Assembly: GCA_910575775.1 (NCBI GenBank)
Contig: CAJTEY010000012.1
Span: 39,607 to 103,606, forward strand
DNA length: 64,000 bases
Direction: 5' to 3'
From: Lachnospiraceae bacterium
GTDB taxonomy: Bacteria > Bacillota > Clostridia > Lachnospirales > Lachnospiraceae
Both the position numbers and the translations under genes were made by a program. Positions 1 through 7,930 of the stretch are shown one piece after another. The notes beneath the pieces were generated by a model. That model was given only the letters and a program-made list of their open reading frames with translations, made no database searches and had not been told where the DNA came from. Every line of letters starts with the position of its first letter. The stretch's first letter is position 1.

Positions 1-1129
1 TGTTCGCATCTGCGAATACAGGCTCACAAAGGTAAGAAGGAATCACGCCTGTGCCGTTGTCGTAAGTCGTGGTATCGTTTACTTCAACAGTCTCACCCTT
101 CAGGATCTGGCCAACCATCTTAACTACCTGAGATGCCAGAGTACGGGTATCCTTGAATACGGACATGGACTGCTTGCCGTCGATCATGTTCTTTACGTTT
201 GCGATATCACAGTCCTGACCTGTAACAACAGGGTAATCGCCTGTGTAGTTTGCTGCCAGAGCGTTCTCAACACCGAGAGCGGTGGAGTCGTTGGAGCAAA
301 GCGCAATGTGAAGAGTCGTACCGTCAGAGTAGTTGGAAGAAAGGATGTTCTCCATTCTTGCCTGTGCAGTCTCGGTAGCCCATGCAGGCGTACCAACGGT
401 TGCGAAATCAATCTGGCCGGAGGGAACAACGATCTTTCCGGCGTCCATGTAAGGCTTTAACACGTCAATTGCGCCGTTGTAGAAGAAGGTTGCGTTGTTG
501 TCATCCGGGGAACCGCCGGTGATCTCCATGTTGAAAGGACCTTCCGCGTTGTCCAGATCCAGTGCGTCTACAATGTACTGACCCTGTGTCTGTCCTACTT
601 TGTAGTTGTCGAAGGTAGCGTAGTAGGAAATCGCATCGGTGTTCTTGATCAGACGGTCATATGCGATAACCGGGATGTTTTTGCTCTTTGCGCCTTCCAG
701 AACGGTGGTCAGGGACTCGCCGTCGATAGAAGCGATAACCAGTACGGAGCAGCCGCCGTTGATCATGTTCTCGATCTGGGAAACCTGAGTAGCTACGTCG
801 TTGGAAGCGTACTGAAGGTCTACCTCATAACCTGCTGCCTCAAGCTCTGCCTGCATGTTGGAACCGTCCTGATTCCATCTCTGCAGATCCTTTGTGGGCA
901 TTGCCACACCAACCTTATTGCCGCTGGGAGCTGCTGCGTCCGCTGCGGGAGCCTCTGCCTCTGCGTCCGCTGCCGGAGCCTCTGCCTCTGCCTCAGCCTC
1001 TGCTGCAGGAGCCTCCGTCTCTGCTGCGGGCTCTGTAGCTGCCGGAGCCGCGTCGCCTCCGCCACAGCCAACCAGTGTAGCTGCAACCATAGAAGTTGCA
1101 AGTACCATGCCTAATACTTTTCTTTTCAT
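1..1129 (-). CDS. chvE: ChvE-like sugar ABC transporter substrate-binding lipoprotein (partial)
   Basis: A lipoprotein that should capture a monosaccharide outside the membrane for an ABC importer whose other genes would lie past the left edge. Reading back from the ATG at 1129 gives a signal peptide with lipobox LVGC (Cys22), then a linker of about 45 residues rich in Ala, Glu and Pro. The type 1 periplasmic binding fold follows, with KVGVAMPTKDLQRWNQDG, LVIASIDGESL, PVIAYDRLI and GQDCDIANVK, the signature series of the ChvE / multiple-monosaccharide family. About 376 codons are visible and the C-terminus is missing. A strong AGGGAGG site sits about 11 bases before the ATG. It follows the sensor genes on the same strand and is the likely target of the YesN-type regulator. 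The exact sugar cannot be read from sequence. Confidence 0.88.
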   Translation of the reverse strand, partial: MKRKVLGMVLATSMVAATLVGCGGGDAAPAATEPAAETEAPAAEAEAEAEAPAADAEAEAPAADAAAPSGNKVGVAMPTKDLQRWNQDGSNMQAELEAAGYEVDLQYASNDVATQVSQIENMINGGCSVLVIASIDGESLTTVLEGAKSKNIPVIAYDRLIKNTDAISYYATFDNYKVGQTQGQYIVDALDLDNAEGPFNMEITGGSPDDNNATFFYNGAIDVLKPYMDAGKIVVPSGQIDFATVGTPAWATETAQARMENILSSNYSDGTTLHIALCSNDSTALGVENALAANYTGDYPVVTGQDCDIANVKNMIDGKQSMSVFKDTRTLASQVVKMVGQILKGETVEVNDTTTYDNGTGVIPSYLCEPVFADAN

Positions 1130-1314
1130 GTCTTAGTTTTCCTCCCTTTTCTAAATAATAAATATTTTGCGAATTTCTTTCGCACTTCCAATATACCACA
1201 AAGAAAATAGGAATAATTTATGACATTCTGTACATTTTCACCATATCCATAATTTATACGGCAATCGTTCTAGCACATTTTTGTGATTTTCCATCTTTAT
1301 CATGCAATAAAGTG
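1130..1314 (-). promoter_or_regulatory. Upstream region of the sugar-binding gene
   Basis: The 185-base gap before the ChvE-like gene holds a plausible -10 (TATATT, complement of 1191-1196) without a good -35, as expected for a promoter that needs an activator. Farther upstream the 9-mer ATAAATTAT occurs twice as a direct repeat about 41 bases apart, a possible site for the AraC-type regulator. A small hairpin (TGCGAA / TTCGCA arms, 1168-1184) lies in the leader. The site assignments are inference. Confidence 0.35.
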
Positions 1315-2373
1315 CTATTCCGGCATCTGCCCCGGCACATTCAGGTACACATCCTCTTTCAGATGAAAGCCGCTTCCGATAATGACTTCATCAATGTTGT
1401 CCCTGTTCACGCTGATCGGCTCCAGCCCGATATAAGGCACCCTGTAGGCACCGCTGTCAATCAGTGTCACGTCCTCTCCTTCAATTTTCTCGCCTTTCGC
1501 GAGCGCCACCGCTTCCTCCGCCGCCCGGGTCGCCAGACGCTCCACAGGCTTGTACACCGTCATAACCTGGGTGCCTTCCACGATTCTCTGGCAGGCCGCC
1601 AGATCCGCATCCTGCCCGGCCACCAGCATATTTCCTGCCTGCCTTGTCTCCGCCAGCGCACGGACAGCCTGGGTCGCCAGATCGTCATTGCCGCACATGA
1701 TGGCATCCGCCTTGGCAATGACAAGCGGATTGGCATAAATATAAGCCGCCGCCTCCTCCGCCCGCCAGTTTTCCGCGTGAATGGAGTCAAGAATAGTCAC
1801 CCTGTGTTTTGCCATCAGCCGCTTAAACGCTCCCTCCACCAGAGGCACGTTATTGTCCGTGGGGGAACCGCCGATCATCACCACATTGTTTCCGTTTCCA
1901 ATACCGGCTTCAATCAGCGCCCGCGCCATCATCTCCCCCACCATCTCATTGTCAAAGGAAATATACAGATCCACGTCCGCATTGTCCACCAGGCGGTCAT
2001 AGGAAACCACTTCAATTCCCGCATCTTTCGCTTTGGCCACCGACTCCCGCAGGGATGCCGGATCAATCGCAATAATGACGATCACATCCATTCCCTTTTG
2101 AATAAAGTAGTCAATCTGCTTTTTCTGCTCCTCCACCACGCCGTTGGCGTTCTGCACATTAACCTCCGCCCCAAGCTCCTTTGCCACCGAGACAAAGATG
2201 TCCCGGTCCCTCTGCCATCTCTCAATGACAAAGGAGTCAAAACTCATGCCGATCTGGATTTTTTCCTCCTCGCCGTCTTCCTTCTCCCTGCCGCTCTCCA
2301 CCTTCCCACAGCCCGCCGCTGTCAGAAGCAGAAGAACTGCCAGCAGCAGGCAGCTTATCTGTCTTTTCATCAT
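1315..2373 (-). CDS. Second sugar-binding lipoprotein of the sensor operon
   Basis: 352 residues: signal peptide with lipobox (TAAGC, Cys22), an acidic linker, and a type 1 periplasmic binding domain (IQIGMSFDSFVIERWQRD, VIVIIAIDPASL, EVVSYDRLVDNADVDLYI, VAGQDADLAACQ) of the XylF/ChvE group. The start is placed at 2373, where AGAGG lies 7 bases upstream; an ATG at 2397 would overlap the upstream gene and has no ribosome site. It begins 11 bases after the response regulator stop, so it is probably co-transcribed with the sensor genes. No permease or ATPase accompanies it. It may feed the ChvE transporter or act as an extra sensor. The family is clear; the role is inferred. Confidence 0.85.
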   Translation of the reverse strand: MMKRQISCLLLAVLLLLTAAGCGKVESGREKEDGEEEKIQIGMSFDSFVIERWQRDRDIFVSVAKELGAEVNVQNANGVVEEQKKQIDYFIQKGMDVIVIIAIDPASLRESVAKAKDAGIEVVSYDRLVDNADVDLYISFDNEMVGEMMARALIEAGIGNGNNVVMIGGSPTDNNVPLVEGAFKRLMAKHRVTILDSIHAENWRAEEAAAYIYANPLVIAKADAIMCGNDDLATQAVRALAETRQAGNMLVAGQDADLAACQRIVEGTQVMTVYKPVERLATRAAEEAVALAKGEKIEGEDVTLIDSGAYRVPYIGLEPISVNRDNIDEVIIGSGFHLKEDVYLNVPGQMPE

Positions 2374-2384
2374 TCTTAATCCTC

Positions 2385-3986
2385 TTAATTCTCGCATTTA
2401 TATTCTGTGGGCGTCACGCCCACATTTTTCTTAAAGGAACGGCTGAAGTAATTGGGATCCGCATACCCCACCATAGAACAGATTTCCTTCATGGAATACT
2501 CCGTGGTGGTGAGCAGCTCCTTGGCCTTATCCATGCGGATCTTGGTCAGATACTCCACAAACCCTTCCCCCACGTCCTCCTTAAATATCTTGCTGAAATA
2601 GTACGGACTGATGTTGACCGTCTGTGACACTTCATCCAGGGAAATATCCTTGCTGTAATTATTCTGGATATAGGCCTTCGCCGCCTCAACGGCCCCCAGG
2701 GATTTCTCTGATGCCTTGGTGCTCACATTGCGGCACGCCTCACCGATCTTGTCCGTAAACCATTTTTTGATATCCGCCATATCATCCATTCCCATGATCG
2801 TCGGAAGATAGTCCGCCCGATCCCGGAACTCGTAGGTCATGCCGCCGGAATTGTAGGCCAGATACTCGGCATAGAGCACAAACTCCAAAACTTTCAGGCG
2901 GATATTCATCAGCCATTCGCTGTGCATCTGCACAATCAGGTCAAAATAGGTTTCCGCCGTGGCCACGGCATGATCCGCATCCCCGTTTTTCACCTCCGCA
3001 AAAAGCTTCTTTTCCAGATCCACGGGATAGGTTTCCTCATGGGCGCAGCCGATGGGCAGATCGTCCGCATGGGCTACGCTGCCGTTTGTCATAATCAGGG
3101 CATTTATCGCCTCCTTGTAAGCCGCTCTGGCCTCTTCGAGAGGCGCGATGGCGCTGATGCCGATGCGGAAACTGATCTGGGTCCGCTTTTTCAGCTCCCG
3201 GACAAGCTCCCTCGATTTCTCGATCATGGATATCCGATCCTCGTAAGAGATCTGCGTCTCTTCACAGGGCACAAGCCCCGGCAGCTTGTTCGCCATAGAC
3301 ATCCCAAGAATCATCCCGGGGTAAGCCTCCTTCAAATATTCCCGGAGCAGGTCGCCGTACTGCTGCATTTTTACGCTGCTTCCCACCGCATTGGTCATGT
3401 GGTTCCCCTCCTGGGTTTCCCCGCAGACCACCGCCAGGACATAGGCATAATTCTGGTTGATTCCCAGAAGCTGTTTATAATTTTCAATGTCCTCCGTGAA
3501 ATGCTCCTGGAAGAGCAGATTGTAGAGAAGGCCGCTCTCTATGATGGGCATGACCGTCTCCAGCTTTTCCCGGATCAGCAGATCGTTGCTGCGCTTGTTC
3601 CGCTCCCTGTCAATCTGATCCATAGCTTTCCCCAGCGCCGCAATAATCCGGGTCTTTTCCATAGGTTTGGTGATGTATTCCAGCACGCCAAGCTTAATGG
3701 CTTCCTTGGCATAATCAAACTTGTCATAGGCGCTCATCACAATAAAGATCACGTTCCTGTTCGTCTCCCGGATCTCCCGCATGGCCTCGATTCCGTTGAT
3801 GCCGGGCATCTGGATGTCCATAATGGCGATATCCGGGCGGAAATTCTCCGCGAGCTCAATCACGCTTCTTCCCGTCTTGGCAAACTCGATGCTGCACAGC
3901 TCGCCAAACTCCTTCTCTATGATAAATTTCAGAGAATCAATCACGATTCCCTCATCGTCCGCAAGCATGATCTTATAACGGCTCAT
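2385..3986 (-). CDS. YesN-type response regulator with AraC DNA-binding domain
   Basis: 533 residues. The N-terminal receiver has the acidic pair D10/D11, phospho-acceptor D57 in IAIMDIQMPG, S85 and K107 (YITKPM). A middle region of about 300 residues of the type found in YesN proteins follows, then a C-terminal AraC/XylS double helix-turn-helix (about 430-533, with SPYYFSKIFKEDVG and VGYADPNYFSRSFKKN). In this family the phosphorylated protein activates sugar-uptake genes, so the two binding-protein genes just downstream are the natural targets. The start at 3986 uses GGGAGG, and its ATGA overlaps the kinase stop, implying translational coupling. An ATG at 4067 would lie far inside the kinase gene and was rejected. 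Confidence 0.92.
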   Translation of the reverse strand: MSRYKIMLADDEGIVIDSLKFIIEKEFGELCSIEFAKTGRSVIELAENFRPDIAIMDIQMPGINGIEAMREIRETNRNVIFIVMSAYDKFDYAKEAIKLGVLEYITKPMEKTRIIAALGKAMDQIDRERNKRSNDLLIREKLETVMPIIESGLLYNLLFQEHFTEDIENYKQLLGINQNYAYVLAVVCGETQEGNHMTNAVGSSVKMQQYGDLLREYLKEAYPGMILGMSMANKLPGLVPCEETQISYEDRISMIEKSRELVRELKKRTQISFRIGISAIAPLEEARAAYKEAINALIMTNGSVAHADDLPIGCAHEETYPVDLEKKLFAEVKNGDADHAVATAETYFDLIVQMHSEWLMNIRLKVLEFVLYAEYLAYNSGGMTYEFRDRADYLPTIMGMDDMADIKKWFTDKIGEACRNVSTKASEKSLGAVEAAKAYIQNNYSKDISLDEVSQTVNISPYYFSKIFKEDVGEGFVEYLTKIRMDKAKELLTTTEYSMKEICSMVGYADPNYFSRSFKKNVGVTPTEYKCEN

Positions 3987-5515
3987 CTCTCCTCCCATTC
4001 CGAAGCGCCGCAAGACGCCTCCCCGCTGCTCCCTGGTGCCTGACCGTACCGCTCCAGATAAAGGCATACTTCCGTGCCCATATCTTTTCCCCGGCTTTGC
4101 ACCGTCATCACATTTTCGTTACCTGTAAAAAGCCGCATGCGGGAGATCACGTTGTCCATACCGACGCCGTTTCCCCCGGATGCCATATCTTCTTCCCTGT
4201 AGGTACCGCTCATCACCTTGTCGATGATTTCCTCACTCATACCGACGCCGTTGTCCTTCACGCTGATACAGACTCTGCCCTCCTTTTCATAGAGGGACAA
4301 AAGGATGACGCCCCGGTCTCCCATCTCCCGTATGCCGTGATTGACGCAGTTTTCCACAATAGGCTGCAGGATCATACCCGGCATCTCCGTGTACAGAAGA
4401 GACTCATCAATATGCTTTTCATAATGGATATCCCCGGCGAACCGCACGTTCAGAATATAGATGTAGGAATCCACCATCTCCACTTCCTCAGCCACGGTCA
4501 CCGTCTCCTCGCTTTTCTTCATATTATATCTGTAAAACTGAGCCACCTTCTGGATATAGTCGTAGGTTCTGTCCGCGCTCTCCATCATGGCAAGCTGCGC
4601 GCCCGCGTTCAAGGTGTTAAACAGAAAGTGTGGATTGATCTGGGCCTGCAGATATTTGAGCCTGGCATCCTTTAAGTGGCCTTCCATGAGAAGCTCACGC
4701 TCTTTTAACGCCCGCTCCGCCTCCATGCTCTCCCTGATCCGCTCAATGTATCTGCCGATGCTGACCACCATAGAATTGAAAGCGCCCGTCACCACACCAA
4801 CCTCGTCCTGTGATTCCACCGGCAGAAGGTCGATCTCGAAATTGCCCTTCGCCACCTCATCCGCCTGGCTCGACAGCTTTTTCAACGGCCGGATCAGCGC
4901 GCCCACAAAGCTGATAATGATGCACACGTTGCTTATCATCACCAGAATGATAGCGATGACGGACACCGCCTCAAAGAGCCGGAACCGCTGCTGCAATTCG
5001 CTGTAACGCTCGGAGTTGCTGCGAAACTGCTCCATGTTCAGGTTAGAAAGATAGGTGTCGATATAGCCATACATTCTTGTGGCATTCTCATAATGAAGTC
5101 GGTATTTTTCCACATTCCGTCCACGCTTGGACTCTATGGTCTTCGCCACCTCCTCCAGATAACGCTCTGTCATATGCCTGATGTTGCGCTCCATCCGATC
5201 AAAAGAACGGCCGGTCACCTCCTCATTCAGATCCGCCGCCATATTCCGGCACAACTGCTCGCTTCGATAATAATTCTCCAGAGAATCACTGGTCTTCACA
5301 TTCAGATAATCCGTCATGTCATCCTGCAGGGCGTTTATGATATCGGAAAAGTCGTTCAGATGACGGTTGTCCTGATACACCATATCCAGCCGCCCGGACA
5401 TGCTGTTGATGCCGATGATGAGAAAAATATTAACCATCACCACCAGCAGGTTGGTCACAATATAAATGCTGCTGATCTTAAACTGCAGGGAGAAATTCCG
5501 TACTTTACCCATCAT
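3983..5515 (-). CDS. LytS/YesM-type sensor histidine kinase
   Basis: 510 residues with membrane helices at about 16-38 and 183-207 framing an extracytoplasmic region of roughly 145 residues. A HAMP domain (208-262) and the His_kinase module follow, with phospho-acceptor H296 in QINPHFLFNTL. The ATPase has the N box (ILQPIVENCVNHGI) and glycine boxes (DNGVGM, GGNGVGMDNV). It should phosphorylate the adjacent YesN-type regulator. The start overlaps the 3' end of the sensor binding protein by 11 bases and has GGAGG upstream. In Clostridium beijerinckii a kinase of this type works with a membrane-bound xylose-binding protein (XylFII-LytS); the same gene order is seen here. The bound sugar is not determined by sequence. 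Confidence 0.93.
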   Translation of the reverse strand: MMGKVRNFSLQFKISSIYIVTNLLVVMVNIFLIIGINSMSGRLDMVYQDNRHLNDFSDIINALQDDMTDYLNVKTSDSLENYYRSEQLCRNMAADLNEEVTGRSFDRMERNIRHMTERYLEEVAKTIESKRGRNVEKYRLHYENATRMYGYIDTYLSNLNMEQFRSNSERYSELQQRFRLFEAVSVIAIILVMISNVCIIISFVGALIRPLKKLSSQADEVAKGNFEIDLLPVESQDEVGVVTGAFNSMVVSIGRYIERIRESMEAERALKERELLMEGHLKDARLKYLQAQINPHFLFNTLNAGAQLAMMESADRTYDYIQKVAQFYRYNMKKSEETVTVAEEVEMVDSYIYILNVRFAGDIHYEKHIDESLLYTEMPGMILQPIVENCVNHGIREMGDRGVILLSLYEKEGRVCISVKDNGVGMSEEIIDKVMSGTYREEDMASGGNGVGMDNVISRMRLFTGNENVMTVQSRGKDMGTEVCLYLERYGQAPGSSGEASCGASEWEER

Positions 5516-6752
5516 TTTCCGGCTCCTCCCTCCTCAGATATTCGTCCACATTATCCTTGGATATCAGACTGATGTCCGCCGTAAAGTACTGGCTGGTATA
5601 GCCCAGATCATGGTACTCCTGCAGCGCATCAATGCAGAAGCCTCCCATCTGCGCCGTGTCGATGTCCACAGTGGCATAGATCACGTTCCTGTCGATGGCG
5701 TTGATGATCGTGTCGGAAACATAATGGCCCAGAATGCTTACCTCACCTACCTTATTGTAGTCCACCACCGCCTGGTAGGCGCAGGTCGTATTCAGCTCAT
5801 TCAGGCAGATCAGGATATCCGGGATATCCCCGCCCATAAAAATGTCACGGATGGACTCCTCCACAGAAAAAGCGTTGGTGTCATCCACGGACAGCAGGGA
5901 AAGCGCCACCGCCGTGTCCCCCCGCTCCTGTTCTATCGTGTCCTGTATGCCGGAATAGAGGATATTCTGATCCATACTGTTCGCATAGGAATTGACCAGA
6001 AGAGTCACACGGACAGGCCGGTCCGGGGAACCAACCTCCACTTCCTTCCATTCCGCCGCCATGTCCTTCCCGCCGGCTGTGCCCAGTACCACGTTTTCTC
6101 TGTCTCCCGTCTCTGTCTCTCCCAGGTTTTCCCCCTCTTCTACCATCATCTGCGTTTCCCTTGTGCCCGTCAGCCGCTCCCTCATAATCCGAAGCGCCTG
6201 CCGGCCATATTCCCTGCCAAGATTGTAGCTTCCCACGCCCACAAAACTGCACCGCTTACTCTGGGTATTGTCCCCGTAAAGCGTCACCACGGGAATCCCC
6301 GCCGCGTCCGCCCGGTCAATTAAGTCCGTCATTCCCTCCTCTTCACTGGCCGTCACAATGATCCCGTCCACCCCGGAGGCAATGGCAATCTCCATCTGCT
6401 CCTCCACGCTGTAATCCCAGAAACGCTCATTTCCCAGCCAGTCCACATAGACGTTCTCCTGCAGCGCCCGCTCATAGGCGCCCTGATAGACGGACTGCCA
6501 GAAAACAGATTTGCCTTCCCGGGTAATCATAATATAATATCTGTCGTAGATGCTCCCGGCCGTCTCCTCCTGGAAACTGCCTGTGTAAAACCACAGGATA
6601 TAGCCCGCCATAAATACCGTAAACAGGATGCAGACTGTCGTCAGAAATACGGGCAGAAACGTAAGCCCCGAAAGTTTTCTTTCCGGGGCCTCTGTTCCAG
6701 CATGTAATTGCTTCCTATTCTTAATTATCTTCAATGCCTTTCTGCGTGTCAT
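5505..6752 (-). CDS. Membrane-anchored sugar-binding sensor protein (XylFII-like)
   Basis: About 415 residues. A short basic cytoplasmic tail and one transmembrane helix (about 31-56) precede an external type 1 sugar-binding fold (GVDGIIVTASEEEGM, GIPVVTLYGDN, DIPDILICLNELNT, IYATVDIDTAQMGG). There is no lipobox, so it stays tethered by its helix, as expected for a protein that signals to the neighbouring kinase instead of delivering sugar. Residues about 185-235 hold an acidic, low-complexity insert. The start is uncertain: ATG at 6752, TTG at 6755 or TTG at 6731 are all in frame, none with a strong ribosome site, and the 5' end overlaps the small gene upstream, suggesting coupled translation. 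Confidence 0.85.
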   Translation of the reverse strand: MTRRKALKIIKNRKQLHAGTEAPERKLSGLTFLPVFLTTVCILFTVFMAGYILWFYTGSFQEETAGSIYDRYYIMITREGKSVFWQSVYQGAYERALQENVYVDWLGNERFWDYSVEEQMEIAIASGVDGIIVTASEEEGMTDLIDRADAAGIPVVTLYGDNTQSKRCSFVGVGSYNLGREYGRQALRIMRERLTGTRETQMMVEEGENLGETETGDRENVVLGTAGGKDMAAEWKEVEVGSPDRPVRVTLLVNSYANSMDQNILYSGIQDTIEQERGDTAVALSLLSVDDTNAFSVEESIRDIFMGGDIPDILICLNELNTTCAYQAVVDYNKVGEVSILGHYVSDTIINAIDRNVIYATVDIDTAQMGGFCIDALQEYHDLGYTSQYFTADISLISKDNVDEYLRREEPENDG

Positions 6753-6876
6753 CAATCAATTTTTCCGTCATCTGTGACGCTTTTTCATACTCCTTATTCT
6801 TCAAAGCTTCCTGAAGATCCTTCAAATCCTGAAGCAAACGTCTTAAGTAACTCTTAAACACGCTCACATCTTCCAT
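6721..6876 (-). CDS. Small 51-residue charged helical protein, unknown function
   Basis: A reading frame of 51 codons starting MEDVSVFKSYLRRLLQ and ending QKGIEDN. Its composition (many Leu, Lys, Glu, Asp; no Pro or Gly until the end) predicts one or two amphipathic helices. GGGAG lies just upstream of the ATG at 6876. It begins 16 bases after the DHH gene stop, and its 3' end overlaps the start of the sugar-binding sensor in another frame. The position and ribosome site make it a credible gene. Its overlap suggests it may couple translation of the sensor to the DHH gene. No function is recognised. Confidence 0.6.
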   Translation of the reverse strand: MEDVSVFKSYLRRLLQDLKDLQEALKNKEYEKASQMTEKLIDDTQKGIEDN

Positions 6877-6892
6877 GCATACTCCCATCCCT

Positions 6893-7822
6893 CTAATTTT
6901 TATAATATGTATCGTAGTTCACAAGTTCATCCAAAAGTTTCGGAAGCTGTTCGTCCATGGTCTCGTCCGGGAACTGGCAGGTTCCCACCGCCTTGTGTCC
7001 GCCGCCGCCGTACTTAAGCATCAGGCTTCCCACATTGACATTGGAGGTGCGGTTCAATACACTGTAACCCACCGCCGCCGAACATCCAAGGCCGCCGCGG
7101 CCATTGACGATCCATGCGGAGATATTCTGCTCAGGATACATGCTGTAGATCAGAAAGCGATTGCCGGAATAAATCGGGTCAACGCCCCGCAGATCCGAAA
7201 TGATAACGTCTTTCTCCACCCTTGTGTGCGCCTTCACCATCTCCCTGAACTTCTCATCCTGCTCGCGGTAAACGGCAATGCGCTCCTGCACATCGGGCAG
7301 AGCCAGAATTTCTTCCGTGCTCATGGTGCGGCAGCACTCCATCAGTTTCTCCATCAGCTGATAGTTGGAGATCGTAAAGCTGCGCCATCTGCCAAGCCCT
7401 GTGCGGGGATCCATCAAAAATCCCACAAGAATCCAGCCCTGCGGATTCTGGATCTCGTCTATGGTCAGATTGCCGGAATCCACCTTATCTACTGCCGCCA
7501 TCATATCGTCAAAATGAGAAAAACGTTCCTGTCCGCCATAATACTCATAAATGATACGCGCACAGGAAGGCGTGATGCGGCTTTCTCCTTTATACTTGCC
7601 CTTTAATTCATTGCGCTCGTGCTCGCTGGAGTGATGGTCAAACCAGAGCCCGCATCCTTCCACAAAGGGCACATTCGCCAGTACATCATTCTCCGTAATT
7701 TCCACAAGGCCATCCTGTAAGTCCTTCGGATGCGCAAATTTCCAGCTGTCAATCAGGCCAACCTCCTTTAAGAGAGCGCCGCATGCCAGCCCGTCAAAAT
7801 CAGATCGTGTCACTAATCTCAT
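6893..7822 (-). CDS. DHH family phosphoesterase
   Basis: 309 residues with the DHH superfamily metal-binding motifs: TRSDFDGLACGALL at the N-terminus, GLWFDHHSSEH in the middle, and a glycine-rich C-terminal segment (KYGGGGHKAVGTCQF) of the DHHA1 type. Members cleave phosphoester or phosphoanhydride bonds in small nucleotides, oligonucleotides or polyphosphate; the substrate here is not evident. The start at 7822 has AGGAG 8 bases upstream; the longer frame to 7927 runs through the promoter. It is the first gene of a unit that may read into the 51-residue gene and the sugar-sensor genes. Confidence 0.85.
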   Translation of the reverse strand: MRLVTRSDFDGLACGALLKEVGLIDSWKFAHPKDLQDGLVEITENDVLANVPFVEGCGLWFDHHSSEHERNELKGKYKGESRITPSCARIIYEYYGGQERFSHFDDMMAAVDKVDSGNLTIDEIQNPQGWILVGFLMDPRTGLGRWRSFTISNYQLMEKLMECCRTMSTEEILALPDVQERIAVYREQDEKFREMVKAHTRVEKDVIISDLRGVDPIYSGNRFLIYSMYPEQNISAWIVNGRGGLGCSAAVGYSVLNRTSNVNVGSLMLKYGGGGHKAVGTCQFPDETMDEQLPKLLDELVNYDTYYKN

Positions 7823-7865
7823 CGCTTTTCTCCTATTCCAAAGTTTATGCCTCATACTACAGTAA

Positions 7866-7894
7866 ATTATAATGGATAGCCCCCCGCATTTCAA
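7866..7894 (-). promoter_or_regulatory. Sigma-A promoter of the DHH gene
   Basis: On the minus strand TTGAAA (7889-7894) and TATAAT (7866-7871) are separated by exactly 17 bases. This near-consensus promoter sits in the gap between addA and the DHH gene, about 45 bases before the DHH start. Confidence 0.8.
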
Positions 7895-7930
7895 GAAAAA
7901 GATTCTGCCTTTTCCCGGTGGAAACACTCC

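Noticed and set aside
820..1199. Open frames of 68-93 codons over the lipoprotein linker
   Set aside because: They are shifted readings of the repetitive Ala/Glu linker of the ChvE-like protein.
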